NCBI GenBank assembly: GCA_900541925.1
Contig: UQMB01000005.1
Coordinates: 1 to 64,000, forward strand
Direction of reading: 5' to 3'
Length of the DNA: 64,000 nt
Source: an uncultured Bacteroidales bacterium
Lineage (GTDB): Bacteria > Bacteroidota > Bacteroidia > Bacteroidales > UBA932
This document shows, piece after piece, positions 51,956 through 60,483 of the stretch. The notes under the pieces were generated by a model, which was given only the letters and a program-made list of their open reading frames with translations, was not told the origin of the DNA and searched no databases. Made by a program: the position numbers and the translations under genes. Positions within the stretch are counted from its first letter, which is position 1; every line of letters starts with the position of its first letter.

Positions 51956-54667
51956 ATGGATAAAGACACATTCATAGAAGTGCGCGGCGCCAGGGCCAAC
52001 AACCTGAGGAATGTCGATGTGGACATCCCGCGCGGCAAGTTGGTGGTAATCACCGGAATAAGCGGAAGCGGCAAATCTTCGCTCGCCTTCGACACCATCT
52101 ATGCGGAGGGTCAGCGCCGCTACATGAACACCCTTTCCCCATATGCCAAGCATTTCATGGGAGTGCTGGAGAAACCGGCGGTCGAGAGCATAAACGGCCT
52201 GAGTCCCGTAATCGCGATAGAGCAGAAGACCACGGGCAACAACCCGCGCTCCACGGTCGGCACCATCACGGAGATTTCCGACTTCCTCCGCCTCCTCTTC
52301 GCCAGGGCCTCCACGGCGTATTCCCCACTGACCGGGAAACCGATGGTCCGCTACACCGACGCCGCTATCGTGGATCTTATCATGAGCGAGTACCACGGCA
52401 AGAAATGCCTCCTGCTCTCACCTCTGGTCCGCGGACGCAAGGGAAGCTACAAGGAGCTCTTCGAGCAGATGCGCAAGAAGGGCTACACCGAGATACGCAT
52501 CGACGGGGAGATGGTTACCCTTCAGGAAGCGGACGCCCTCGACCGCTACAAGGCGCATTTCATCGAACTTGTGGTGGACAAGCTCAAACCTGAGGACGGG
52601 GATGACAGGCGCATCAGGACTTCCGTGCAGACCGCCCTCTCCCTTGGGAAAGGCTCGCTTGCCGTGCTGGACGCGCAGAGCGGGAGCCTGCACCACTATT
52701 CCCGCCATCTGGTGGATCCCGATAGCGGGATTTCCCTCCAGGAGCCGGCGCCGCACTCGTTCTCTTTCAACTCCCCGGAGGGCTACTGCCCTCATTGCAA
52801 GGGACTTGGCACCGTGGTGGATGTCAACATAGACACCATCATCCCGGACCGCGGCCGCTCCATAGCCGACGGGGCCATCGTGCCCCTCGGCCCCATTCGC
52901 AACGGGCGCAAATTCGACATTGTCAGGGCTATAGCCCGCAAGCACGCCTTCTCCCTCTACGACCCGGTGGGCACCCTGCCCGATGATGTCGTGTCCCTGC
53001 TCATCTACGGCTCCGACGAGTTTTTCCGTATAGGTGACGGGGCCATGGCCGAAATGGTCAACTGGCCCGGCGTGGTCGGTGACATCGAGGATAAGGTGGT
53101 CTGCCCCGTCTGCCACGGCACTCGTCTCAATGAGCAGACCAGATGCTTCCGCATAGACGGCAAGGACATCTCACAGGTAAGCGCCATGGAGATCTCGGCC
53201 CTCTCGGACTGGCTGAAGTCTCTTCCCGGCAAGCTCGGGGCCAAGGAGAACGCCATCGCCCGCGACATCATACGCGAACTCGGCGACAGGGTGCAGTTCC
53301 TGCTCGATGTGGGGCTGGATTACCTCAGCCTCGACCGCCCTTCCGCGACCCTTTCAGGTGGAGAGGGGCAACGCATCCGCCTCGCGACCCAGATCGGCTC
53401 CAAGCTGGTCAATGTCATATACATACTCGATGAGCCGAGCATCGGCCTGCACCAGCGTGACAACCGCAAACTCATCGCCTCGCTCAAGAAACTCCGCGAC
53501 GAGGGCAACACCGTGATAGTGGTGGAGCATGACGAGGAGACGGTGAACTCCGCCGACTGGACGGTGGAAGTCGGGCCCGGGGCGGGGGAGAACGGCGGGC
53601 ACATCTGCTACAGCGGCCCCGCCCGCCCTTTGCGCAACCCCAACGTCACCCCTCAGACGCGCCGTCCGGGCAACGGCAGATACCTGACCATCCGCGGCGC
53701 CTCCGGCAACAACCTCAAGGACATCGATGTCAGCATCCCGCTCGGGAAGATGGTCGGCATAAGCGGGGTGAGCGGGAGCGGCAAGTCCACCCTCGTCAAC
53801 GAGACCCTGATGCCCGCCCTGAAAGGGAAATTCACCCGCCTCAAGCAGAAACCTCTGCCATACAGGTCCCTGGAGGGAGTGGAGAACATAGACAAGGTGA
53901 TAGAGATCGACCAGAGCCCCATCGGGCGCACGCCGCGTTCCAACCCGGCCACCTACACCGGCGTGTTCGATGATATACGCAAGCTCTTCGAGGACACCCC
54001 TGACGCCAAAGTGCGTGGATTCAAGGCCGGCAGGTTCTCTTTCAACGTGGCCGGCGGGCGCTGCGAGGAGTGCAAGGGCGCCGGTATCAAGGTGATAGAG
54101 ATGAACTTCCTGCCATCCGTCAATGTCGTGTGCGACAGCTGCGGCGGGCGCCGTTATAAGGAAGATACCCTCGCCGTCAAATACCGTGGCAAGGACATCA
54201 GCCAGGTGCTGGACATGTCCGTCAGCGAGGCATACGAGTTCTTCAAGCCTTTCCCGAAGATCGCCCCCAAACTCAAGGCGCTGGTGGATGTCGGGCTCGG
54301 ATACATCCGCCTCGGCCAGTCCGCCGTGACCCTTTCCGGCGGCGAGAGCCAGAGGATGAAGCTCGCCTCGGAGCTCTTCCGCAAGGCCACGGGCAACACG
54401 CTCTACATGCTCGACGAACCCACCACCGGCCTGCATCCCGAGGACATCCGCGTGCTGATGGGGGTGCTGGACAAGCTCGTGGACCAGGGCAACACCGTGA
54501 TGATCATCGAGCACAATCTCGACGTGCTCAAGAGCGTGGACTACATCATCGACATGGGCCCCGAGGGCGGTGCCCGCGGTGGCAGGGTTATTGCACAAGG
54601 TGCGCCGGAGCAGCTCGCCTGCGACCCGTCATCGGTGACTGGACAATACCTTAAAAACATATTATGA
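51956..54667 (+). CDS. uvrA: Excinuclease ABC subunit A (UvrA)
   Basis: A 903-residue damage-recognition ATPase of nucleotide excision repair. Two ABC ATPase halves are present: Walker A GISGSGKSS near residue 35 and GVSGSGKSTL near residue 605, with signature motifs LSGGEGQRIRLATQ and LSGGESQRMKLAS. Zinc-module cysteines are in CPHCKGLG and CPVCHGTR in the first half, and in CEECKGAG and VCDSCGGRRY in the second. It is slightly shorter than the usual 940 residues; Bacteroidetes often carry more than one UvrA and this may be the shorter paralogue. The start at 51956 is preferred to a TTG 12 bp earlier. It overlaps the next gene by 4 bp (ATGA). Confidence 0.94.
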   Translation: MDKDTFIEVRGARANNLRNVDVDIPRGKLVVITGISGSGKSSLAFDTIYAEGQRRYMNTLSPYAKHFMGVLEKPAVESINGLSPVIAIEQKTTGNNPRSTVGTITEISDFLRLLFARASTAYSPLTGKPMVRYTDAAIVDLIMSEYHGKKCLLLSPLVRGRKGSYKELFEQMRKKGYTEIRIDGEMVTLQEADALDRYKAHFIELVVDKLKPEDGDDRRIRTSVQTALSLGKGSLAVLDAQSGSLHHYSRHLVDPDSGISLQEPAPHSFSFNSPEGYCPHCKGLGTVVDVNIDTIIPDRGRSIADGAIVPLGPIRNGRKFDIVRAIARKHAFSLYDPVGTLPDDVVSLLIYGSDEFFRIGDGAMAEMVNWPGVVGDIEDKVVCPVCHGTRLNEQTRCFRIDGKDISQVSAMEISALSDWLKSLPGKLGAKENAIARDIIRELGDRVQFLLDVGLDYLSLDRPSATLSGGEGQRIRLATQIGSKLVNVIYILDEPSIGLHQRDNRKLIASLKKLRDEGNTVIVVEHDEETVNSADWTVEVGPGAGENGGHICYSGPARPLRNPNVTPQTRRPGNGRYLTIRGASGNNLKDIDVSIPLGKMVGISGVSGSGKSTLVNETLMPALKGKFTRLKQKPLPYRSLEGVENIDKVIEIDQSPIGRTPRSNPATYTGVFDDIRKLFEDTPDAKVRGFKAGRFSFNVAGGRCEECKGAGIKVIEMNFLPSVNVVCDSCGGRRYKEDTLAVKYRGKDISQVLDMSVSEAYEFFKPFPKIAPKLKALVDVGLGYIRLGQSAVTLSGGESQRMKLASELFRKATGNTLYMLDEPTTGLHPEDIRVLMGVLDKLVDQGNTVMIIEHNLDVLKSVDYIIDMGPEGGARGGRVIAQGAPEQLACDPSSVTGQYLKNIL

Positions 54668-55656
54668 CAAAGATAGAAGCCGCAAGGCAGGAATATATGG
54701 ATTGGTGTCACGCAGTCGGCATCGACACCATCGAGAAACTCAACGAGGCCCTCGCCCTCGGGAAGGGGATAGAACTGATCAACCTCTGCGAGGCGAGGCA
54801 GGAGCGCAAGTATGCCGACGCCGCCGACCAGATTTTCTGGAACCGGCGCGACTGCCGCATCGTGATGATGTCCGGCCCGTCTTCCAGCGGCAAGACGAGT
54901 TCTTCCCTGCGCATCGCGCAGCAGGCCAGGGTGCTCGGGCTCAACCCCAAGGTGATAGAACTGGACAACTATTTCGTGGACAGGGACAGGACGCCCAGGG
55001 ACGAGAATGGCGAATATGATTTCGAGGCCCTTGAGGCGATGGATGTCGAGTATCTCAACACGCAGCTCTCAGCCCTGCTCCGCGGGGAGGAGATAGAGGT
55101 GCCGAAATTCGATTTCGCCTCCGGCTGCAGGAAGTCTTCCGGGTGCCGCCTCTCCCTCGGGGAGAACGACATCCTGTTCATGGAGGGCATCCACGCGCTC
55201 AACCCTGCCCTGACCCCGGCCATCCCGCAGGACAAGATTTTCCGTATCTACATCTCCGCCCTCACCGCGCTTCCGGGAGGGACCAAGGATCACAACTCCA
55301 CCACCGACAAGCGCCTTCTGCGCCGCATCGTCAGGGACAACCGCACCCGCGGCATCTCTCCGGAGCAGAACATCCTGCGCTGGCCTTCGGTGAGACGCGG
55401 GGAGGTGAAGTACATATTCCCGTTCGAGGAGAACGCCAACCTTGTGTTCAACTCTTCGACCCTCTACGACCTTCCTCTCCTGAAGTACTACGCCGAGCCG
55501 CTTCTCTGCGGCATCAGCGAGTCTTCTCCGGCCTATGCCAAGGCCCAGGAACTTCTGAGTTTCGTCGCCATGGTGACGCCGCTCAAGCCTGCGGAGATTG
55601 CCGACATACCGCCGACCTCCATCATGCGTGAGTTCATCGGCGGACAAACATTGTAA
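54664..55656 (+). CDS. Uridine kinase-like nucleoside kinase
   Basis: A 330-residue P-loop kinase of the uridine kinase/phosphoribulokinase group. The P-loop is MMSGPSSSGKTSSSLRIA (near residue 80), followed by VIELDNYFVDRDRTPRDENG, typical of uridine-kinase-like enzymes, and ILFMEGIHALNPALT. In many Bacteroidales this kinase carries an N-terminal TGS/threonyl-tRNA-synthetase-like extension that makes it about 550 residues; that part is absent here. It is co-transcribed with uvrA (4-bp overlap) and probably with the following membrane protein (4-bp gap). It likely acts in nucleoside salvage. Confidence 0.85.
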   Translation: MTKIEAARQEYMDWCHAVGIDTIEKLNEALALGKGIELINLCEARQERKYADAADQIFWNRRDCRIVMMSGPSSSGKTSSSLRIAQQARVLGLNPKVIELDNYFVDRDRTPRDENGEYDFEALEAMDVEYLNTQLSALLRGEEIEVPKFDFASGCRKSSGCRLSLGENDILFMEGIHALNPALTPAIPQDKIFRIYISALTALPGGTKDHNSTTDKRLLRRIVRDNRTRGISPEQNILRWPSVRRGEVKYIFPFEENANLVFNSSTLYDLPLLKYYAEPLLCGISESSPAYAKAQELLSFVAMVTPLKPAEIADIPPTSIMREFIGGQTL

Positions 55657-55660
55657 AACT

Positions 55661-56365
55661 ATGGATAAAGCCAAATTCTACGGAGCTCTCGCCATAATGG
55701 CGGGCCTCATCATTCTCGGGACCATGTTCCCGGCAGCAGTAAAGGAGTTCCGCTCCTATGACCGCACCGTCAATGTCAAGGGGCTGTGCGAGAAGGAGGT
55801 CAAGGCCGACAAGGTCATCTGGCCGCTCTCCTACAAGGTCATGGCCAATGATGTCCAGTCGGTCTATGACATGACCGACAGCGGTAACGCCAAGATAGTC
55901 GAGTTCCTCAAGTCCGGCGGCATTCCGGAGAGCGAGATCAGCATATCGGTCCCGCAGATATCCGACAAGTATGCCAGCGAGTACGGGAGCAACGACCGGG
56001 CCTACCGCTACATAGCCACCAATGTCGTGACTGTCTGCTCGGACAGGGTGGACAGTGTGCTCGCCCTGATGGACAGGCAGCAGGAGCTTCTCCGCAAGGG
56101 TGTCGTGGTGATAGGTGGCAGCTGGGAGAACCCGGTGGAATTCCGTTATGAGGCTCTCAACGAGTTGAAACCGTCCATGATAGAGGAGGCCACCAAGAAT
56201 GCCCGTGAGGTCGGGCAGAAGTTCGCGAGTGATTCCGGCAGCCGTCTTGGTAAGATCAAGACCGCCAGCCAGGGGGTGTTCTCCATCGAGAACCGCGACA
56301 GCAACACTCCTTACATCAAGAAGGTGCGCGTCGTGACTTCGGTCACCTATTACCTCAAGAACTAG
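55661..56365 (+). CDS. SIMPL-domain (DUF541) protein
   Basis: A 234-residue envelope protein with one N-terminal membrane helix (about 5-27, FYGALAIMAGLIILGTMF) that serves as an anchor or uncleaved signal. The rest is the SIMPL/DUF541 domain (about 35-234), with RTVNVKGLCEKEVKADKVIW at its start. The molecular role of this family is poorly known; oxidative-stress roles have been suggested for relatives. The start at 55661 is used because it gives the membrane helix; an earlier frame overlaps the kinase gene. A perfect palindrome follows its stop. Confidence 0.85.
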   Translation: MDKAKFYGALAIMAGLIILGTMFPAAVKEFRSYDRTVNVKGLCEKEVKADKVIWPLSYKVMANDVQSVYDMTDSGNAKIVEFLKSGGIPESEISISVPQISDKYASEYGSNDRAYRYIATNVVTVCSDRVDSVLALMDRQQELLRKGVVVIGGSWENPVEFRYEALNELKPSMIEEATKNAREVGQKFASDSGSRLGKIKTASQGVFSIENRDSNTPYIKKVRVVTSVTYYLKN

Positions 56366-56382
56366 CTGTTATATATCCGCTC

Positions 56383-56440
56383 CGGGACAGGGAGGGACTG
56401 CACGGTGTCTTTGTGTTGAGCGCAGTCCCTCCCTGTCCCG
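56383..56440. repeat. Perfect 19-bp inverted repeat between convergent genes
   Basis: CGGGACAGGGAGGGACTGC (56383-56401) pairs without mismatch with 56422-56440 around a 20-nt loop. There is no T-run on either side. It sits between the convergent SIMPL and hydrolase genes. It could be a bidirectional Rho-independent-like barrier, or a REP/MITE-type palindrome. Confidence 0.75.
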
Positions 56441-56491
56441 TCGCTGCGGTATTGGGCGTGGGGCTGATCCGGCCTCCTGCGCGGGGCGCGG

Positions 56492-57199
56492 TTAGTTGTC
56501 TGACGGTCTGATTGATACAGGTTCCGCCTCGGCGGAAGTGTCTTCTTCCGGCTCGTTGAAAGGCTCGAGGAACGGGTTCCCGGTCCTCTCCTTGCCTATG
56601 GTCGTGTCCGGCCCGTGCCCAGGCAGGACTTTTGTCTCCGGGTCGAGGAAGATGAGTTTTTCCATTATCGAGCGGATCTCGTCATCGTATTCTCCGTATT
56701 TGAAGTCCGTGCGGCCTATGGCTCCGGCGAAGAGCGTGTCTCCCGTGAACAGTACGCCGTCCTCCCGGTCGAGGAAGCAGACCCCTCCCGGTGTGTGTCC
56801 CGGGGTGGAGATGACCTCGAACCTGATACCGGCCGCGCTGATTGTCTCCCCGTCCGAGATGTCGGTAGTGGTGAAGCTGCTGTCAGGGGCGGGCAGGCCG
56901 AACCGGGCAGTCATTTCCTTGTCGTATTCCAGGATCACCTTGTCTCCCGGACTCATGTAGACCGGAATTCCATAGGTGTCCTGCAGTTCCTTGACCCCGT
57001 AGATGTGGTCGAAGTGCGCGTGCGTCAGCAATATGGCCTCGGGCTTGAGGGACTTCTGGCCGAGGGCGTCGAGCATCGCCCGCTTCTCCTCCGCGCAGCA
57101 GAACCCCGGGTCCACGATGACGCAGCGTCCCGTCTCTTTCCAGACTATGTATGCCTTCTCCTCGAAAAGGTTGAATGCGAATTGCAGTATGTTAAGCAT
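56492..57199 (-). CDS. Metallo-beta-lactamase-fold hydrolase (glyoxalase II-like)
   Basis: A 235-residue cytoplasmic hydrolase. The metal-binding motif is H60-A-H-F-D64-H65 in LLTHAHFDHIYG; further ligands are the His in STPGHTPGG, the Asp in LFTGDTLF and the His in VLPGHGPDT. The set is typical of glyoxalase II-like or persulfide dioxygenase-like enzymes; which thioester is cut is not clear. The start at 57199 (MLNILQFAFN) is used because the longer frame goes through a promoter region into the divergent kinase. An acidic tail (NEPEEDTSAEAE) follows the domain. A TATTTTTG box lies 19 bp upstream of the start. Confidence 0.9.
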   Translation of the reverse strand: MLNILQFAFNLFEEKAYIVWKETGRCVIVDPGFCCAEEKRAMLDALGQKSLKPEAILLTHAHFDHIYGVKELQDTYGIPVYMSPGDKVILEYDKEMTARFGLPAPDSSFTTTDISDGETISAAGIRFEVISTPGHTPGGVCFLDREDGVLFTGDTLFAGAIGRTDFKYGEYDDEIRSIMEKLIFLDPETKVLPGHGPDTTIGKERTGNPFLEPFNEPEEDTSAEAEPVSIRPSDN

Positions 57200-57238
57200 T
57201 TCTTTGTCGTTCAGTCTCCAAAAATACGAAAATATGCC

Positions 57239-57246
57239 TAATTTTG
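57239..57246 (+). promoter_or_regulatory. -7 element before the first deoxynucleoside kinase
   Basis: TAATTTTG matches TAnnTTTG and ends 4 bp before the ATG, which again implies a leaderless mRNA if used. Confidence 0.35.
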
Positions 57247-57250
57247 CTTT

Positions 57251-57865
57251 ATGCATATAGGAATAGCAGGAAACATAGGCAGCGGCAAGACGACTCTCAC
57301 GGGGATGCTTGCCGGGCATTACGGTTGGACTCCGAAATACGAGTCTGTCACCTTCAACCCTTATCTCGAAGATTACTACAAGGATATACCGCGCTGGTCG
57401 TACAATCTGGAGACCTATTTCCTCGCGCAGCGCTTCAAGGACGTGCTGGAGATCTCCCGCTCCGAAGAGGTGATAGTGCAGGACCGCACCATTCTGGAGG
57501 GCGTGTACATATTCGTGGCCAACAACCTTGAGATGGGCAACCTCTCGGCCAGGGACTACGACACATATATGCAGCTCTTCCGGCTGATGATGTCCATGGT
57601 ACGTCCGCCCGACCTCCTCATCTACCTCAAGTGCTCCGTGCCGCATCTGGTGTCGCAGATCCAGAAAAGGGGCCGCGACTACGAGCAGACCATGAGCCTG
57701 GAGTATCTCAGCCGGCTTAACGAGAAGTACGAGCAATGGATAGCGGGATACGGCGGCAACCTCTTGATAATCGATGCGGACAGCCTCGATTTCGCCAACC
57801 GTCCGGAGGATTTTGAGGCCGTGACGGACAAGATTGACTCCCGCCTCTACGGACTCTTCAAATAA
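57251..57865 (+). CDS. Deoxynucleoside kinase (first of two)
   Basis: A 204-residue kinase of the deoxyadenosine/deoxyguanosine kinase family. The P-loop is GNIGSGKTT (residues 7-15), followed by the substrate-site motif VQDRTILEG (DR-S/T type) near residue 76 and the lid region QKRGRDYE near 138. It phosphorylates deoxynucleosides for DNA precursor salvage. It is about 65-70% identical by eye to the next gene, from which it is separated by 32 bp containing a promoter-like box. Confidence 0.92.
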   Translation: MHIGIAGNIGSGKTTLTGMLAGHYGWTPKYESVTFNPYLEDYYKDIPRWSYNLETYFLAQRFKDVLEISRSEEVIVQDRTILEGVYIFVANNLEMGNLSARDYDTYMQLFRLMMSMVRPPDLLIYLKCSVPHLVSQIQKRGRDYEQTMSLEYLSRLNEKYEQWIAGYGGNLLIIDADSLDFANRPEDFEAVTDKIDSRLYGLFK

Positions 57866-57869
57866 TTGC

Positions 57870-57877
57870 TAACTTTG
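57870..57877 (+). promoter_or_regulatory. -7 element before the second deoxynucleoside kinase
   Basis: TAACTTTG matches TAnnTTTG and lies 20 bp before the second kinase start, so this gene may have its own promoter in addition to read-through. Confidence 0.35.
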
Positions 57878-57897
57878 TGAGTTATTAGTCAGAACTT

Positions 57898-58527
57898 ATG
57901 CATATCGCGATAGCAGGAAACATAGGCAGCGGCAAGACGACGCTTACCAAGATGCTCGCTGCCCACTACGGCTGGACTCCGAAATACGAGTCTGTCGATT
58001 TTAATCCATATCTTGCTGATTTCTATGAAGATATGGCCAGATGGTCGTTTAATCTCCAGATCTATTTCCTCAACAAACGCTTCAAGGATGTCGTGGAGAT
58101 AGCGAAAGGTGACTCGGTCATAGTGCAGGACCGCACCATCTATGAGGACGCGCGCATCTTCGCCCCGAATCTCCACGACATGGGGCTTATGAGCACCCGC
58201 GACTTCGAGAACTACTCCGACCTCTTCGACCTGATGATGTCGCTCGTGGGCACGCCGGACCTTCTCATCTACCTCAAGTCCTCTGTGCCGGCGCTGATTT
58301 CCAAGATTCAGAAGCGCGGCCGCGACTATGAGAAGAGCATACGGATCGACTATCTTACAGGCCTCAACGACAAATATGAGAACTGGATCAAGGACTATAA
58401 GGGCAATCTGCTCGTCGTCGATGCCGACAACATCGACTTCGCCAACCGCCCGGAGGACTTCGACAGAGTCACCGACATGATAGACGCGCAGCTCTATGGC
58501 CTGTTCTCACCATCTAACGGACAATAA
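57898..58527 (+). CDS. Deoxynucleoside kinase (second of two)
   Basis: A 209-residue paralogue of the preceding kinase with the same P-loop GNIGSGKTT and lid QKRGRDYE. The substrate motif reads VQDRTIYEDARIF instead of VQDRTILEGVYIF, and the C-terminus is longer (FSPSNGQ). The two enzymes may have split preference between purine and pyrimidine deoxynucleosides and form a heterodimer, as known for some Lactobacillus kinases; this is inference. The acyl-CoA synthetase gene follows after 9 bp. Confidence 0.92.
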   Translation: MHIAIAGNIGSGKTTLTKMLAAHYGWTPKYESVDFNPYLADFYEDMARWSFNLQIYFLNKRFKDVVEIAKGDSVIVQDRTIYEDARIFAPNLHDMGLMSTRDFENYSDLFDLMMSLVGTPDLLIYLKSSVPALISKIQKRGRDYEKSIRIDYLTGLNDKYENWIKDYKGNLLVVDADNIDFANRPEDFDRVTDMIDAQLYGLFSPSNGQ

Positions 58528-58536
58528 TCAAAAGTT

Positions 58537-60459
58537 ATGGCAACAGACAACAAAAGACCGACAATCATTGATTTCGTCAACACCTATGCGACCAGGTTCG
58601 CAGACTTGACATTCCTTCGCGAGAAGGTGGACGGGGTGTGGACAGAGACCTCATTCGCGGCCACACGCGAGCGCGGTCGCACTCTCGCGGCCGGATTCAT
58701 GGCTCTCGGCCTCGGCAAGGGGGACAAGGTGGCCCTGATATCAGAAGGCCGCAACGAGTGGATCTTCTGCGAGCTCGGAATTCTCCACGCCGGCGCTGTC
58801 AACGTGCCGCTTTCGTTCAAGCTTGAGTCCGACCAGGACCTGCTCTTCCGCATCAACCACTCTGATTCCCGCTTCGTGATAGCGTCCGAGAGCCAGATCG
58901 CCAAGGTGCGCAGGGTCATCGACAGGTGCCCGGCAGTCGAGAAGGTCATAGTGATCGATGACATCGACCTGCAGGACAAGGAGATGCACCTCAAGGACAT
59001 ATACGCTATGGGAGAGGAGTTCATCAAGGACCGTGCTGCGGAACTTGAGGAGCGCATAGCTTCCGTGGGCCCGGACGATTACGCCAACATCAGCTACACC
59101 TCTGGCACCACCGCCGACCCTAAGGGCATCCTGCTCACCCATCGCAACTACACGGCCAATGTCGAGCAGTGCCGCTCGGTGGTCAAGATAGGCGAGGGCT
59201 GGACCATGCTGATCATCCTGCCGCTCGACCACTGCTTCGCGCATGTGGCCGGCTTCTATGTGATGATGAGCTATGGCGGAAGCATCGCCACGGTGCCTGG
59301 CGGCAAGAACGCCGTGACCATGCTCAAGAATATTCCTATCGCAATCAACGAGGTCCGTCCGGAAGTGATGCTTTCCGTGCCTGCCCTCTCCAGAAGTTTC
59401 CGCAAGAGCTTCGAGGGCGCGATCAAGAAGAAAGGCCCGAAAGTGGAGAAACTCTATGAGTTCGGTCTCAAGAATGCGATCGCATACAACCGCGAATACT
59501 ACAACGCCGGCAAGCCTTGCTGGAAACTCTGGTGGCGCAAGCCTGTCAAATCCGTCATCGACAAGCTCGTATTCTCCAAAATCCGTGAGGGCTTCGGCGG
59601 CAGGCTCAAATTCTTCGTGGGCGGCGGCGCCCTTCTGGACATTGAGCTCCAGCGCTATTTCTGCGCCATCGGGATGCCTATATTCCAGGGTTACGGCCTC
59701 TCCGAGGCAACCCCTGTCATCTGCGCCAACTCCATGGGCCATGCCCGCTTCGGTTCTTCCGGACGCATCGTAGAGCCTCTTGACCTCAAGATCTGCGACG
59801 AGGATGGCAACTCCCTGCCTGTCGGCGAGACCGGAGAGATCGTCATCCGCGGCGAGAACGTGATGGCCGGATACTGGAAGAATCCGGAGTCCACCGCCAA
59901 GACGATTGTGGACGGCTGGCTTCACACCGGCGACCGCGGCTACCTCTGCAAGGAGAACCCTCGATATCTCTATGTCACAGGTCGTTTCAAGAGCCTGCTC
60001 ATCTCTTCCGACGGCGAGAAGTACTCTCCGGAGGGATTTGAGGACAGCCTCGCCGACGGCTCCAAGTACATAGAGGCATCCGTGCTCTACAACAACCAGA
60101 GTCCATATACCGTCGTGCTCGTGGTGCCTAACAAGCCTGCGCTCGCCGAGACCGTGCAGAAGCAGGGCCTTGACCCGCAGAGCGTCGAAGGCCGTAAGGC
60201 ACAGCTCCAGATTCTTCAGGATGAGGTTGATTCATATCGCGCCGGAGGGCGCCATGCCGGTCTCTTCCCTGAGAAGTGGCTCCCGGCTGCCATCATAGTG
60301 GCCGACACGCCTTTCACCGAGCAGAACGGCATGCTCAACACCACGGCCAAGATGGTCCGCGGCAAGGTCGAGAAGTTCTATGCCGACCGCATCGAGTACG
60401 CCATGACTCCGGACGGCAAGCAGCTGATGAACGAGAAGAATATCAAATCACTAGAATAA
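58537..60459 (+). CDS. Long-chain fatty acid-CoA ligase (AMP-binding)
   Basis: A 640-residue cytoplasmic enzyme that activates fatty acids with ATP and CoA. The adenylation motifs are ISYTSGTTADPKGILLTH near residue 186, GYGLSEATPVI near 386, GWLHTGDRGYL near 460 and the hinge with YVTGRFKSLLI. Its length and the TADPKG variant fit the FadD15-like group. No membrane segments were seen. It is close to the kinase genes (9 bp) and 24 bp before a sugar transporter; the mix suggests one constitutive transcript, without a clear pathway link. Confidence 0.93.
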   Translation: MATDNKRPTIIDFVNTYATRFADLTFLREKVDGVWTETSFAATRERGRTLAAGFMALGLGKGDKVALISEGRNEWIFCELGILHAGAVNVPLSFKLESDQDLLFRINHSDSRFVIASESQIAKVRRVIDRCPAVEKVIVIDDIDLQDKEMHLKDIYAMGEEFIKDRAAELEERIASVGPDDYANISYTSGTTADPKGILLTHRNYTANVEQCRSVVKIGEGWTMLIILPLDHCFAHVAGFYVMMSYGGSIATVPGGKNAVTMLKNIPIAINEVRPEVMLSVPALSRSFRKSFEGAIKKKGPKVEKLYEFGLKNAIAYNREYYNAGKPCWKLWWRKPVKSVIDKLVFSKIREGFGGRLKFFVGGGALLDIELQRYFCAIGMPIFQGYGLSEATPVICANSMGHARFGSSGRIVEPLDLKICDEDGNSLPVGETGEIVIRGENVMAGYWKNPESTAKTIVDGWLHTGDRGYLCKENPRYLYVTGRFKSLLISSDGEKYSPEGFEDSLADGSKYIEASVLYNNQSPYTVVLVVPNKPALAETVQKQGLDPQSVEGRKAQLQILQDEVDSYRAGGRHAGLFPEKWLPAAIIVADTPFTEQNGMLNTTAKMVRGKVEKFYADRIEYAMTPDGKQLMNEKNIKSLE

Positions 60460-60483
60460 CATATAACTAAAACCATTTCGATT

